Origin: Tenrec ecaudatus
Taxonomy: Eukaryota > Chordata > Mammalia > Afrosoricida > Tenrecidae
Direction of reading: 5' to 3'
Assembly (NCBI RefSeq): GCF_050624435.1
Contig: NC_134546.1
Location: 39,387,501-39,451,500 of the forward strand
Length of the DNA stretch: 64,000 nt
The position numbers were made by a program, and so were the translations under genes. Shown piece after piece: positions 1-11,166 of this stretch. The notes below the pieces were generated by a model. The model did not search any database, had not been told where the DNA came from, and saw nothing but the letters and a program-made list of their open reading frames with translations. Position 1 is the stretch's first letter. Each line of letters opens with the position of its first letter.

Positions 1-345
1 CTTGGAGGAAGTGCTCCTTAGAGGCAAGGATGGCAAGACTTCTATCTTGCATGCTTTGGAGATATTGTGAGGCGAGACCGGTCCCTGGAGAAGGACGTCA
101 CGCTTGGTAAAGTGGAGGGCCAGCGAAACAGAGGAAGGCTCTCAGGAAGATGGATGGACACCGTGGCTGTAACGATGGCCTCAGGCTTAGGGACAACGGC
201 CAGGATGGCGCAGGGCTGTGTTCGCGTCTGTTGTGATGGTGTTGCTGTGGCTCGGAACCCACTCGATGGCACTCAACAACAACAGCAACGCGGCCCTTTC
301 AGAGCAGTTGGCAGCGGCTGCTGAGTGAACAATCTAGTTCTTCTG
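1..345 (+). mobile_element. RTE/BovB-type LINE 3' fragment
   Basis: Sequence such as GGAGAAGGACGTCACGCTTG followed by an AGGAAG purine-rich stretch and the tail CTCGATGGCAC is characteristic of afrotherian RTE 3' ends. The reading frame is broken. Confidence 0.7.
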
Positions 346-429
346 GTCTCAGGGTTATAAAGACCGATGATTGCGTGCGTGGTCCATTAGTACATTGGAC
401 GACTTGTTTCAGATCAATAGTTGGACCTG

Positions 430-1115
430 GTCTCGAGTCCTTTGGACATGTTTTCTGGAGGGACCAGTCCCTGGAGAAGGACACCATGCTTCGTAAAGCA
501 GGGTGGCAGCCAGAAGAGGACAAGCCTCAGTGAGATGGAATGGTACAGAGGCTGCGACAAAGGCTTCAAACAGCTGGGATTGTGAAGATGGTGCCAGGGC
601 TGTGTTAGTCGGGGTAGATGAGAGAAGCGCTCATATGTGTGTAAGAGAGAACTTTCTATCAAGGGGCAATTGTGCATTAAGAAAACATCCCAGCCCAGTC
701 CAGATCAAGTCCATAGTCCGATATTACCCCATATGTCGATATTAGTCCATAAATTCCTCTTTAGACTCATCACAGGCCAGTGGGTGGAAAGTCTTGTGGA
801 TCCAGTGGCGGGGGAAGCATCTCAGTGCTGGCGTGGGTCTCCGCATGGCTCCTCCAGCTCCAGGGCTCTGGCTCCATCAGCATAGCTCCATGTGGCTTGT
901 CAACAGAAATGTCTCGCAGGGAGTGAGCATGTACCTGGCCTACAGTGAGCTATTTATTTCCTTCACGCCTCCAAATGAGGTCATCAAGGTGCGACCCGAT
1001 TGACAAACTAGACCACCCCTTCTCAAGGTGACAGGAGATTATGTAACGGCCACAAGGGCCAAGCACTGGTCTTACATAGTATCACCTTAAGTCAGAATCA
1101 ATTCAGTGGCACCAA
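430..1115 (+). mobile_element. RTE/BovB-type LINE 3' fragment, split by an LTR-like insertion
   Basis: The segment repeats the same RTE 3' motif (GACCAGTCCCTGGAGAAGGA). It is interrupted at 601-1054 and resumes at about 1060 through the terminal GTCAGAATCAATTCAGTGGC. The reading frame is not intact. Confidence 0.65.
601..1054 (+). mobile_element. LTR-like element, 454 bp, with 5-bp target duplication
   Basis: The element has TGT...ACA termini and perfect 5-bp flanking duplications AGGGC (596-600 and 1055-1059). It shares its body with the copy at 35,897-36,388. Termini and duplication length fit a solitary LTR; the family name is not known to me. No coding capacity. Confidence 0.7.
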
Positions 1116-1187
1116 ACACCACAATGCATTTAACCTGCCAATATTGCTATATTTGAAGAGAAGTTTCTTGCAGACAGTTTATAGCTT

Positions 1188-1534
1188 TTGTGACGATTAG
1201 AGATTATGTCAACACTTCTGGGGACGGGTAGCTTCACAGCCTGATGACACCTCCTTGGCACCCTAAGTCTGTTCGTATAAGACATAGAGAGATGTACCAC
1301 AGTGGAATCCTCTGGCCCTTCACCTTCTGCAGCAGCTGGATCCTGCATCTGGTTCCTTGATCTCTTGTGGTGTCACCTCTGGTTCCAGGAGCCATCAGCG
1401 AACGACCCTGACTTGAACTGGACTGGACTTACCTATATCTACAACTGTATAAGCCATTCCTTGATAGAGCTCCCTCCCTGTGGACAACTCATACAACTGT
1501 CACTGGTTGTGTTCTCCAGAGAACCCAACCTAGC
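1188..1534 (-). mobile_element. LTR-like element, same family, reverse orientation
   Basis: The right end reads GTTCTCCAGAGAACCCAACC, the shared terminus of this family, and the left end holds GATTATGTCAACAC. Boundaries are approximate and no clear duplication was found. Confidence 0.45.
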
Positions 1535-2344
1535 ATCATTAAGTAGGACTTTAATTCCCTCTGCTAATCTTTCTACATTTATTTTATGTTGTCATTGTTA
1601 AGAATATGCACAAAACCTTCCGGAGTCCACAATCTCTAAGTGTACTTTGATTGCACCAAGTAGTGCAACCGTTCTCCTTCCTTTTCTGAATTATTCCTCC
1701 CCAGTAACGTAAGCCCACGCCCTCTCTAATCTTTCATAAAACATATGTATTGACCTATAATTCTCATATCATACCACGCAATCATTTTGCTATATTGAAA
1801 AGGAGCTGTCTGATCCTATCCAGTCTTCTGAGTTGCTGTTTCCAGTTGATCCCATTAGAAGAGGATGATGAGACATCCTTAACTCGTTAAGCTGAAGTAC
1901 TCTTTGTTTACAGAATTCCAGGGATATTTTAAGGTTTAAAGATTCTCTCTGGACTGTTGTTTTGGAGATTCGTTTAATTTAAGCTTCCCAAGATATGGAT
2001 TATGTGAGAAAAGCCTGTTCTGCATTTCTCCCCTTTTAATCAGGATTCTACTACGTAATCTTTGATCAAAGCACTCAATAATGATAGCTGAGTAGCATCC
2101 AGTTGTGGTTTCATGGCAAAGGAGGCAACTATACACAGAGGCAATTAGCTGCTCATTCCATTCAAATAAAGGCTAATTGTCATACATCTCTGTCTTGTAA
2201 TTTCTGTATTTAGGCCATTCACATTTTAATTACTGTTTTGTTATAGATTATGTCTGGCTTTTGTTTTGTTTTCTCTCTGCTCTCTATTTTCCCTCCTGCC
2301 TTTCTGTGAGTTACATTTAATGTTTATTTGTTAGAATCCCAATT

Positions 2345-2505
2345 TGATAGGAGTTGGCTGCTTAATCTAAAGGGTCAGCAGTTCAAAACCACCATCCACT
2401 CCTCAGGAGAAAGGCAGAACTTTCTACTCCCATGAATGGTTATGGTCTCAGTAACTCACAGGGAAATTCTACCCTGTTCTGTAGGCATCAGCTTGGTGGT
2501 AGGGG
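2345..2505 (+). repeat. AfroSINE-type SINE
   Basis: A tRNA-like head with CTGCTTAATC and GGGTCAGCAGTTCAAA (B-box-like) is followed by the AfroSINE body. Diverged. Confidence 0.55.
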
Positions 2506-2755
2506 GAATTTGATTATCTATGGTGTTTTGGAGAGTTCCTCCTTGCATAGACTTGTTAGAGGTTGCTCTAGATATTACATTATGATACATAATTTATCAT
2601 AATCTACTGGTGAAATCATTTACTAAGTCAAGTGACATGTAGAAACCTTGTCTCCTTTGATGTCCTTTTATCTTCCCCATTTATAATATAAAACAAAAAT
2701 CACCAAACCCAATGCAGTTGAGTCTTTTCCAACTTACAGTGACCCTGTGGGACAG

Positions 2756-2945
2756 CACGGGAGCCCTGGGGTCACTATTGGATAAGTGTGGGACTGCTAA
2801 CCACAAGGTCGGGGGTTCAAGTCGCCAGCTGCTCCGTGGGAGAGACTATCTGCCCTCATAAAGAGTTAGTCTGGGGATCCACAGTCCTCTGCATGGGGGC
2901 TGGCTGTACGGCAGGGGACTTGGTTGTTGAGGGTTTTTGTAGGAC
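2756..2945 (+). repeat. AfroSINE inserted in an older AfroSINE
   Basis: The full head GGAGCCCTGG...GGGGGTTCAA is present. It is flanked by near-identical duplications of GTGGGACAGCA and GTAGGACAGCA, marking a retroposition into the minus-strand SINE. Confidence 0.75.
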
Positions 2946-2988
2946 AGCATAGAACTGCCCGCACAGAATTTCTCAGGCGATAAATCTT

Positions 2989-4442
2989 TTTTTTCTTTTT
3001 TTACATTTTATTAGGGACTCACACAACTCTTATCACAATCCATACATATACATACATCAATTGTATAAAGCACATCCATACATTCCCACCCCAATCATTC
3101 TCAAAGCATTCGCTCTCCACTTAAGCCCTTTGCATCAGGTCCTCTTTTTTTTCCCCTCCCTCCCCGCTCACCCCTCCCAATGTGCCCTTGGTAATTTATA
3201 CATCGTTATTTTGTCATATTGTGTCCTATCCGGAGTCTCCCCCCCCCCTTCTCTGCCGTCCCTCTCCCAGTGAGGAGGTCACACGTGGACCCCTGTAATC
3301 AGTTCCCCCTTTCCAACCCACTCACCCTCCACTCTCCCAGCATCGCCCCTCACACCCCTGGTCCTGAAGGTATCATCTACCCTGGATTCCCTGTGCCTCC
3401 AGCCCCCATATGCACCAGTTACAACCTCTGCCCTATCTAGCCCTGCAAGGTAGAATTCGGATCATGGTAGTTGGGGGTAGGAAGCATCCAGGACCCGGGG
3501 GAGAGCTGTGTTCTTCATCGGTACTACCTCGCACCCTCATTGACCCATCTCCTCTCCTGAACCCCTCTGTGAGGGGATCTCCATTGGCCGACACTTGGGC
3601 CTTGGGTCTCCACTCTGCACTTCCCCCTTCATTCAATATGGTATACACACACACACACACACACATATACATATATAGACATACATATATATATACATAT
3701 ACACACATATCTTTTTTTTGCATGATGCCTTATACCTGGTCCCTTTGGCACCTCGTGATTGCACTGGCCGGTGTGCTTCTTCCATGTGGGCTTTTTTGCT
3801 TCTGAGCTAGATGGCCGCTTGTTCACCTTCAAGCCTTTAAGACCCCAGACACTATCTCTTTTGATAGCCGGGCACCATCAGCTTTCTTCACCACATTTGC
3901 TTATGCACCCATTTGTCTTCAGCGATCCTATCATGGAGGTGTGCAGTCAATAATATGTTTTTTTTGTTCTTTGATGCCTGATAACTGATCCCTTCGGGAC
4001 CACTCGATCGCACAGGCTGGTGTATTCTTCCATGTGGACTTTGTTGCTTCTGAGCTAGATGGCCGCTTGTTTATCTTCAAGCCTGTAAGACCCCAGTCAC
4101 TATCTCTTTTGATAGCCGGGCACCATCAGCTTTCTTCACCACATTTACTTGTTCACCCACTTTGGCTCCAGCCGTTGTGTCAGGAGAGTGAGCATTATAG
4201 AGTTCCAATTTAATAAAAGAAAGTATTCATGCATTGAGGGAGTGTTTGAGTAGAGGCCCAAGGTCCTTCCGCCACCTTAATACTTAACCTATAAATATAG
4301 ACACATCGATCTACTTCCCCATCCTCCTATATATATTTGCATGTACATGTCTTTGTCTAGACCTCCATAAATGCCCTTTGACTCCTAGCTCTTTCCTCTA
4401 TCTCCCTTGACTTTCTTCCTGCCCTACTACCATGCCCCGTCA
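2989..4442 (-). mobile_element. 5'-truncated L1 3' end with 16-bp target duplication
   Basis: A poly(T) run precedes the lineage L1 3' terminus (minus-strand AATAAAATG-type end). The element extends 1.45 kb and stops abruptly. TCAGGCGATAAATCTT is repeated exactly at 2973-2988 and 4443-4458. No ORF. An AC microsatellite (3644-3665) lies within it. Confidence 0.9.
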
Positions 4443-4787
4443 TCAGGCGATAAATCTTAACGGAAGCAGACTACCCCATCTCTCTCCCATGAAGCAGCTT
4501 GTGGGTTTGAACCACCAGCCTCGCCATGAGCAGCAGAGCTTCTTAACTACTCTACCACCACGGTTTGAACCACTGATCTTGAGGTCCAATGGTTACGCCA
4601 CCCAGGATTCTAATGGTCTAACACTCCCAAGACTCAAGGTCAACTTTCCCTCACAGCAGCCCTGACGGACAGAACAGAGCAGCGGCTCTGGACTCCTAAG
4701 ATTTCCACTTTGTCTTCAGTTTTCAGTAGTCAAAGCATCATTCCTCTTCTCATAAATTTGAGCTTATTCTATTTAGGGTTTGCTCAC

Positions 4788-6732
4788 TTTCTTTTTTATT
4801 ATTTTATTAGGGACTCATACAACTCTTATCACACTCCTTACATACATCAATTGTATAAAGCACATTTGTACATTCGTTGCCCTCATCATTCTCAAAACAT
4901 TTGCTCTCTACTTAAGCCCTTGGTATCAGTTCCTCATTTTCCACTCCCCCTTCCCTCATGAGCCCTTGATAATTTATAAATTATTATTTTGTCATATCCT
5001 ACACCATACATCTCTCTTCACCTACTTTTCTGCTGTCCATCCCCCAGGGAGGAGGTTATATGTAGATCCCTGTAATCAGTTCCCCCTTTCTACCCCACCC
5101 TCCCGGTATTGCCACTCTCATTGTTGATCCTGAGGGATCACTCATCCTGGATTCTGAGTTTCCAGTTCCTATCTGTATCAGTGAACATACTTTGGTCTAG
5201 CCAGATTTGTCATTATGGGGGGGGGGGGGGTTTAGGAGCTAGAGTAAAGTTGTATGTTTCCTTGTTGCTACACTGCACCCTGACTGACTTTTCTCCTCCC
5301 CGAGACCCTTCCATAAGAGGATGTCCAGTTGCCTACAGATGGGCTTTGGGTCCACACCCCACACTCCCCCTCATTCACAATGATATGGTTTTTTGTTCTT
5401 TGATGCCAATTGGGATCATGATAGTGGAGGGCGGGGTGGAGGAAGCATTAAAGAACTAGAGAAAAGTTGTATGCTTCATCACTGCTATACTGCACCCTGA
5501 CTGGCTCATCTCCTCCCCTCAACCCCTCCCTAAGGGGAAGTCCAGCTGCCTACAGATGGGCTTTGGGTCTCCACCCACACCCCCCCTCATTCACAATGAT
5601 ATGATTTTTTGGTCTTTGATGTCTGATACCCGATCCAATCGACACCTCTGACCACACAGGCTGGTGTGCTTCTTCCATGTGGGCTTTGTTGCTTCTCAGT
5701 TAGATGTGTGCTTGTTTATCTTCAAGCCTTTAAGACCTTTGATGCTTTATCTTTTGATAGCCAGGCACCATCAGCTTTCTTCACCATATTTGCTTATGTA
5801 CCCATTTGTCTTCAGCGATCGTATTGGGGAGGTGAGCATCATGGAATGCCAGTTTAATAGAACAAAATGTTCTTGCATTGAAGGAGTACTTGAATAGAGG
5901 CTCAATGTCCATCTGCTACCTTAATACTAAACCTATAAATATGTGCACATAGATTTTATTTCCCCATTGTCATATATATTTACATATGGGCCTGTCTGTA
6001 TTTAGACCTCTATAAATTCCTTTTGACTCCTAGTTCTTGCCTCTATTTCCTTTTACTTTCCTCCTGTCCCACTATCATGCCTTCATTTGGGTTTTGATAT
6101 CCCTGCTCAGAGCAGCCAATGCACAGAGAGGACCATGTGGCCGGCCCCACTATGAGACACAACATCCCTCACTGACCCATAGCCCTACAGGGGACAACAC
6201 TGTAAACACAGTGTGGGAATTGGGCCAATCTGACCCCACCACACCAAGCCTAACACTAAGGACATGCAACAGAACAGCAAAGGGAGTAGAGCTAGGAAAT
6301 CCCGAGGGTATACTAAAAAATAGACTTTGGGGCCAGGGCATGGCACCCCATCACATATGACCAGAAAACACTCCTAAAGGTCAACAAACAGACCTTGAAC
6401 TATTTACAGGACTTTTTTTTTTTTTTGCGATTGGTTTGTTGTTTTGTTTTGTTGCTTTGCTCTGCTCATTTTTTATGCATATTATTATCCCTGAGGGTCT
6501 ATCTAGATAAGATAGGCGGGATAAACAATCTGGAGGAAAAAACTACGGGACTGATGGTACCAGGGGACATGGGAGAGGGGGCAGAGGGTGGAGGGAAAGG
6601 AAGTGGTGTTAACAACCCCAGGGACAAGGAAACAACAAATGATCCAAAATTGATGGTGAGGAGGGTGTAGGAGGCCTGGTAGGGCTTGATCAAGGGCAAT
6701 GTAACCGAGAGGAATTACTGAAACCCAAATGA
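4788..6732. mobile_element. L1 3' end with internal inversion (twin-primed)
   Basis: 4788-6097 is the L1 3' end on the minus strand. 6098-6732 is an upstream part of the same family on the plus strand. The switch near 6,090-6,101 matches the inversion structure produced by twin priming. A G homopolymer lies at about 5,217-5,231. No target duplication was found. Confidence 0.75.
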
Positions 6733-7496
6733 AAGTTTTATTTTTAAGGGGGAAAATAAGCAGATCCAAACGCTGGGGCAAGAATGCAAGTCACAGATTG
6801 CTGTTGCTAACAGGTCCTGGAACCTTCTCTGAAGCGCTGTCAGACTTCAGACAAACCACCACTCTTCTGTGGGGCTGCATTCCTTCACCATAAAATAAAG
6901 GAGGCCCAGCAAGCAGTCCAAAGTCCCTTCCAGCTCCAAAATTGTATGATTCTGTTAAAAATCATTCCAAAGTTACTGTGGACGTGCTGTCCAGTGACCA
7001 CACAAAGGCTTGTGTGGCTAAACAGCTTCGGAATGCATCTTGCTCAACGAGTTTGGCCCCCACCCCACCCCCTCTGAGCAGACGCGGTGTTAAAAAAAGA
7101 TGGCAACTTGGTTCTTGCTTTTCAACCAGCAGAAGGAAAGGTGTCCTTTCCCAAACGCCAAGGACTACCTTTGCCTGGGCCTGGATGCTTTCAACAAGGT
7201 GACCTAATGACATCTTTTTGGCAAAGGAAGAAAAAAAAAACAACTCCAAAGACTCAAGAGAAAAACACTGTCATATCCCGGTGAATGTAACAGTCATCTG
7301 GATTTGGCCAGAAAACCAAGGTCTACAAAGGAATTTCAGAAAAATGCCGGGGCGTGCCTCTGCCGACAGGCCGAGTATGGGGTCTGGCGCATGCACACCA
7401 TGTGCATTAAATAAACAGACCTTCGCTGGGCAGGGGGAGCGAGGGAAAGATGCTGACATGGACAAAACCGACTGCTCTTGACTTTGGTTTGCCAGT

Positions 7497-7502
7497 TTTA
7501 TT
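7497..7502 (-). promoter_or_regulatory. MCFD2: Distal poly(A) signal, MCFD2
   Basis: AATAAA in the context CCAATAAAACTGGC on the minus strand marks the likely 3' end, with cleavage expected at about 7,475-7,487. Sequence beyond it becomes repeat-like within about 750 bases. Confidence 0.65.
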
Positions 7503-8168
7503 GGTCATGAGTCCAGAATACATAATATAAATCTTTTAAAATAAGTAGATATTATAAGAATAGTTTACAATTCTGTTCTGATTGCACAAATACTTGACAC
7601 AAGAAACCGTTTTTACAAATACATAGGTTCTTAGAAGAATACTTCGATAAAGAAAATAAGTCTCTATACATCTGGTAACAAGTGGTAAACAGTATCTGCC
7701 CCACCGATTCATCATTTCATGTTTTTTACAACCTGTCCATACGTCCAATAAGCTAAGTCACAGTCAGCTGCTTCTCATTGTCAACAACTGAGTCACACCG
7801 CAGGCGTTTCTAAGCGTCTTTGCGTAATCTTTCCTGATCTGAAAGAATTCACGTATTCGGGCTGAAAGAGGTCATTTAAACATCATTCCTTCTAAAATCT
7901 AATCTTGCACTGACCCAGCACTGTGCTTGGGGGCTGATTTTCTACTTCTTCGCCAGATTAGACCTGCCAGCTGTTTGGCCTGACTGTAAGCCTTTATATC
8001 TGAACAGTTTCTAAACTGCAGAAAACAAGAGTTTAGAAACCAGAGCTAAGTACAAGGATCACGAAAGCCAAAACATTTGCTATTGATTAGAGCAGAGAAC
8101 GATTGTGAAGGCCCCGTCTCGCTCACACTGAATACAGAAGACAAAGGAAGTGTCCGAATGTGGCAGTT

Positions 8169-8174
8169 TTTATT
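8169..8174 (-). promoter_or_regulatory. MCFD2: Proximal poly(A) signal, MCFD2
   Basis: AATAAA on the minus strand lies about 640 bases past the stop codon. It would give the shorter of two predicted 3' UTRs. Confidence 0.55.
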
Positions 8175-8814
8175 TAAGTACTCAAAAACGGGGGAGTTCA
8201 TTGCTTAGGTCTAAGGCGGTCACTTCCAAAATGCCAGAGGCTACACACAGACTCTTGAATGTCAACGCCTGACATTCTTTTGGGGCTGCAGCTTTGAAAT
8301 GGCCTCAGGAGTACCCACTGGCCGGGAGCGAGCCATTATGTAGGCCGGAGGACCTTTGCAGAGAACTCCCCACGTGAGCAGAAGAGACAGGCTCACCGGG
8401 AAGAAGTGGTGCCCTCTCCACCCCTTCAGAGCTAGTTGCAATGAGTCCACTTGGCAGAGCTTGCTGTCCTGCTTTGCGGCAGCAAGACTTAAAATGAAGA
8501 CGTTAGCAGTGTCCTACCGTCACACTCAAGTTCCTGAGTACTCAGCTCCATATATCGCACATTCTTAAAAAAAAAACAAAAAAACTTTACTCAGGCCCTT
8601 GTCCAATTAGAGGTTTTGCAGTCCTTGGGGACTCTGAGACATGTCCCCTTTCTCTTGACTTTTCTTTCTTACCCCAGTGTAACTAGTTGCTACAGGTGTT
8701 TGCCCAAACGCTGCAGCAATGGTTGGAGATGAGTTATTTTGCATCACGGAAAGCACTCAATCACATTATTTTGGGTCCTGTTTGCATATAGCTAGGAGGC
8801 GACCGCACGCCGGT

Positions 8815-8946
8815 CTACTGCAGCGATCTTGCAAATTCGGCATAGTCGATGTAGCCGTCATTGTTCTTGTCATCGTCTCTCAAAACACCATCGATTAGGT
8901 TGATCAGTTCCTCTTCGTTCATCGGCGGGACATGTTCGCTCCCTTC
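8815..8946 (-). CDS. MCFD2: MCFD2 exon 4 (second EF-hand and stop)
   Basis: The acceptor reads TTTCATAG before base 8946. The exon encodes 43 residues from Glu103 to Gln145 and stops at TAG (8817-8815). The second EF-hand loop [12 protein letters not shown] is intact. This is the most strongly conserved part of the family and the domain that contacts LMAN1. It runs directly into the 3' UTR. Confidence 0.96.
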   Translation of the reverse strand, partial: EGSEHVPPMNEEELINLIDGVLRDDDKNNDGYIDYAEFARSLQ

Positions 8947-11045
8947 CTATGAAACACAAGTCAGAGGATGATGAGCTGCACAGTCCACCGGGAGGAATGC
9001 GTCGCGGATGCCCACCATGCCTGGGCTCCGGCGTGTCCAGAAAACCCCCAAGTACATGATGGCTTCGGGGAGTCCACAAAACCACCCATCAAGTCACCTC
9101 GCAGTATCGCAGATGAAGTTACACTTGCTAAACGGAAGATGCACTGAAGGCCCTTGCTGACTTTAAAAGTACTTCTGGTTCTTCCTCATTAAAGAAGCCA
9201 TCCAAGTTCATCGTAGAAACCCAGCCCTGGCTTACAGAGCCTGGCTTCAGACCTTTGTAGATTTCACGACCCACAAACCCCATGCCCTAGGCAAGCTCCC
9301 AGACCATTCCCTCCCGAGGGTCAGCTCTGAGCACAGAGTGCCCTGATCCACTTGAGCACCCCTTGGGGGTCAGAGCAGGAAGGCGCTGCTGACCTCTGAG
9401 AACGTCTCCCGTGAGAACACCCCCTCCCCCAGGAGTACCCATTGTGGGCAGGCTCAAGGCGCTGGGCGTGAAGCTGGTTCCACTCCGACTTGTGGTCCTT
9501 CCATGGGCGCCTCTCCCTGCACTATCTTTGCTTTCCTAAGGCCAGCACCACGCTCACGTGCCGCACCTGCTGCATCCTGCTTCCCCTCCCGGACACCAGG
9601 CTGCCATGGCCAGCAGCCTAAGCCCCTCAGTGAAAGGCCTTTCCCAGACCCTGCTCTAGTCTGGCCAATCTCGTCAGAACTGCCGGCTGCCTCCGCAGCA
9701 AACCCACCCTGCACTCCCAGCAGCCTGTTGGAACACACCGGCCTCACAGGCCCTGCCTGTCCACTGGCTGCAGAGGCAGAGGGCCCACTGGGAAGGGAGG
9801 GCTGGAGAAGACAGAGCTCTATGCTCATCGAGAAAATGGGGTGGCTTGCCCCCCTGCCCTTGCTTACTTACAGGGCTGCTGCATAGAGTATGGAAAAGAG
9901 CCTGCTTGAAGCCACCCTGTGAACCCCGAGCCTGTATGAACACAGCGCCCGGTCCCCTCCCCCCAACAAGGGGCCCTTCTTCTCTAGTGAGAGACGTCTC
10001 CCCTGCCCTGCATTCTGCACATGGCACTGCTTCCTGAGCTTCTGTGTGCAGCAGAAACACCTGGAGCGCTTGTGATGCCCTCCATGTGCCAGCCTGCCAC
10101 GAGGACCCTGGGGCAGGAACAAGGGCAAAAGAGAGGGGTGGCCAGAGAAGCAGCCAGTGCCCTGGGACTGCACAAGGCCTGGGACGCTTGGCCAGCTTGA
10201 GGGCAGAGTCCGCAAAGGGCGGCCCTCCCAGCCGCTGCCTGACCCACCTCCCTGTGGACGTGAGTGATGGCCGTGGAGAGCTCCAAGCCGTCCAGCAGAT
10301 TATTGCCATCGTAATCGTGCATCTTGAAATAGTGGAGCTGCAGTTCCTGTGGGGACATCTCTGCCTCTGGCTTGATGACACCTTCCAGATGCTCCATGAT
10401 ATGCCTGAAAGCCAACAGTCGATCGCAGGCCTGTTACCACGAGGTGGGAACACCAGACTACTGCTGCCACCCACAGAGTCCTCAAGAGGTCAACAACTTA
10501 GAGCTCCTGACATTGAAACCAGCCCTCAGTGGCAGGGGCAGGCCACACTCCAGAACAGCGTGTGAATAGGGCCCGAGAGGGGGACCGCACCAAGCTAACA
10601 GGTTCATTTGTTGTGGGATGTGGGGAACGTGTGAGCGCTCTCCCTTCTTCGTTACCAGAATGTCATTACAGTTTGGGGCTCTCAACTTCATAAACATAAA
10701 AAAAACCCAAAAAACACAACAATTAAAGGATAGGTCGGAGAGGGCGGAGAACATCATGTGTGGTTGAGCCAGGATAAAGACTGCAACCCAGAATTCAATG
10801 CTTGGCTGTAGCCATAAAGAATCAGGTCTGTCTGAGCTCAGAAACCTCAGCTCTAGTCTGCCTTCTGGCCTTACTGTTGCGTGTGTATGTGTGTGTGTGT
10901 GTGTGTGTAGGGGTGGGGTGGAGTATCCTCGAGGGCCTCCGTCGGTAACGAGAGAACACCTGACTTCCGTGTGTGTGTGTGTGTGTGTGTAGGGGTGGGG
11001 TGGAGTATCCTCGAGGGCCTCCGTTGGTAACGAGAGAACACCTGA

Positions 11046-11078
<33 letters not shown>

Positions 11079-11133
11079 AGGGGTGGGGTGGAGTATCCTC
11101 GAGGGCCTCCGTCGGTAACGAGAGAACACCTGA

Positions 11134-11166
<33 letters not shown>

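Larger units (their letters stand above)
2695..4580 (-). repeat. AfroSINE (minus) broken by two later insertions
   Basis: Minus-strand AfroSINE pieces at 2695-2755, 2946-2988 and 4459-4580 join into one element. It is split by a plus-strand SINE (2756-2945) and a minus-strand L1 (2989-4442). Confidence 0.75.
1..7483. other. Repeat-rich sequence beyond the MCFD2 3' end
   Basis: Most of this interval is accounted for by RTE fragments, an LTR-like element, nested SINEs and two L1 3'-end insertions listed separately. About 1,535-2,340 and 6,740-7,480 show no element or gene that I can name. Confidence 0.75.
7484..8814 (-). other. MCFD2: MCFD2 3' UTR
   Basis: This noncoding sequence follows the stop codon and is bounded by a canonical AATAAA at its far end. 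It contains few of the repeats that crowd the neighbouring intervals, which fits a retained 3' UTR. The distal end is inferred from the poly(A) signal at 7502-7497 and could be longer. Confidence 0.7.

Noticed and set aside
9674-10474. 266-codon minus-strand frame overlapping MCFD2 exon 3
   Set aside because: It is in a different frame from the conserved exon and reads through the intron.
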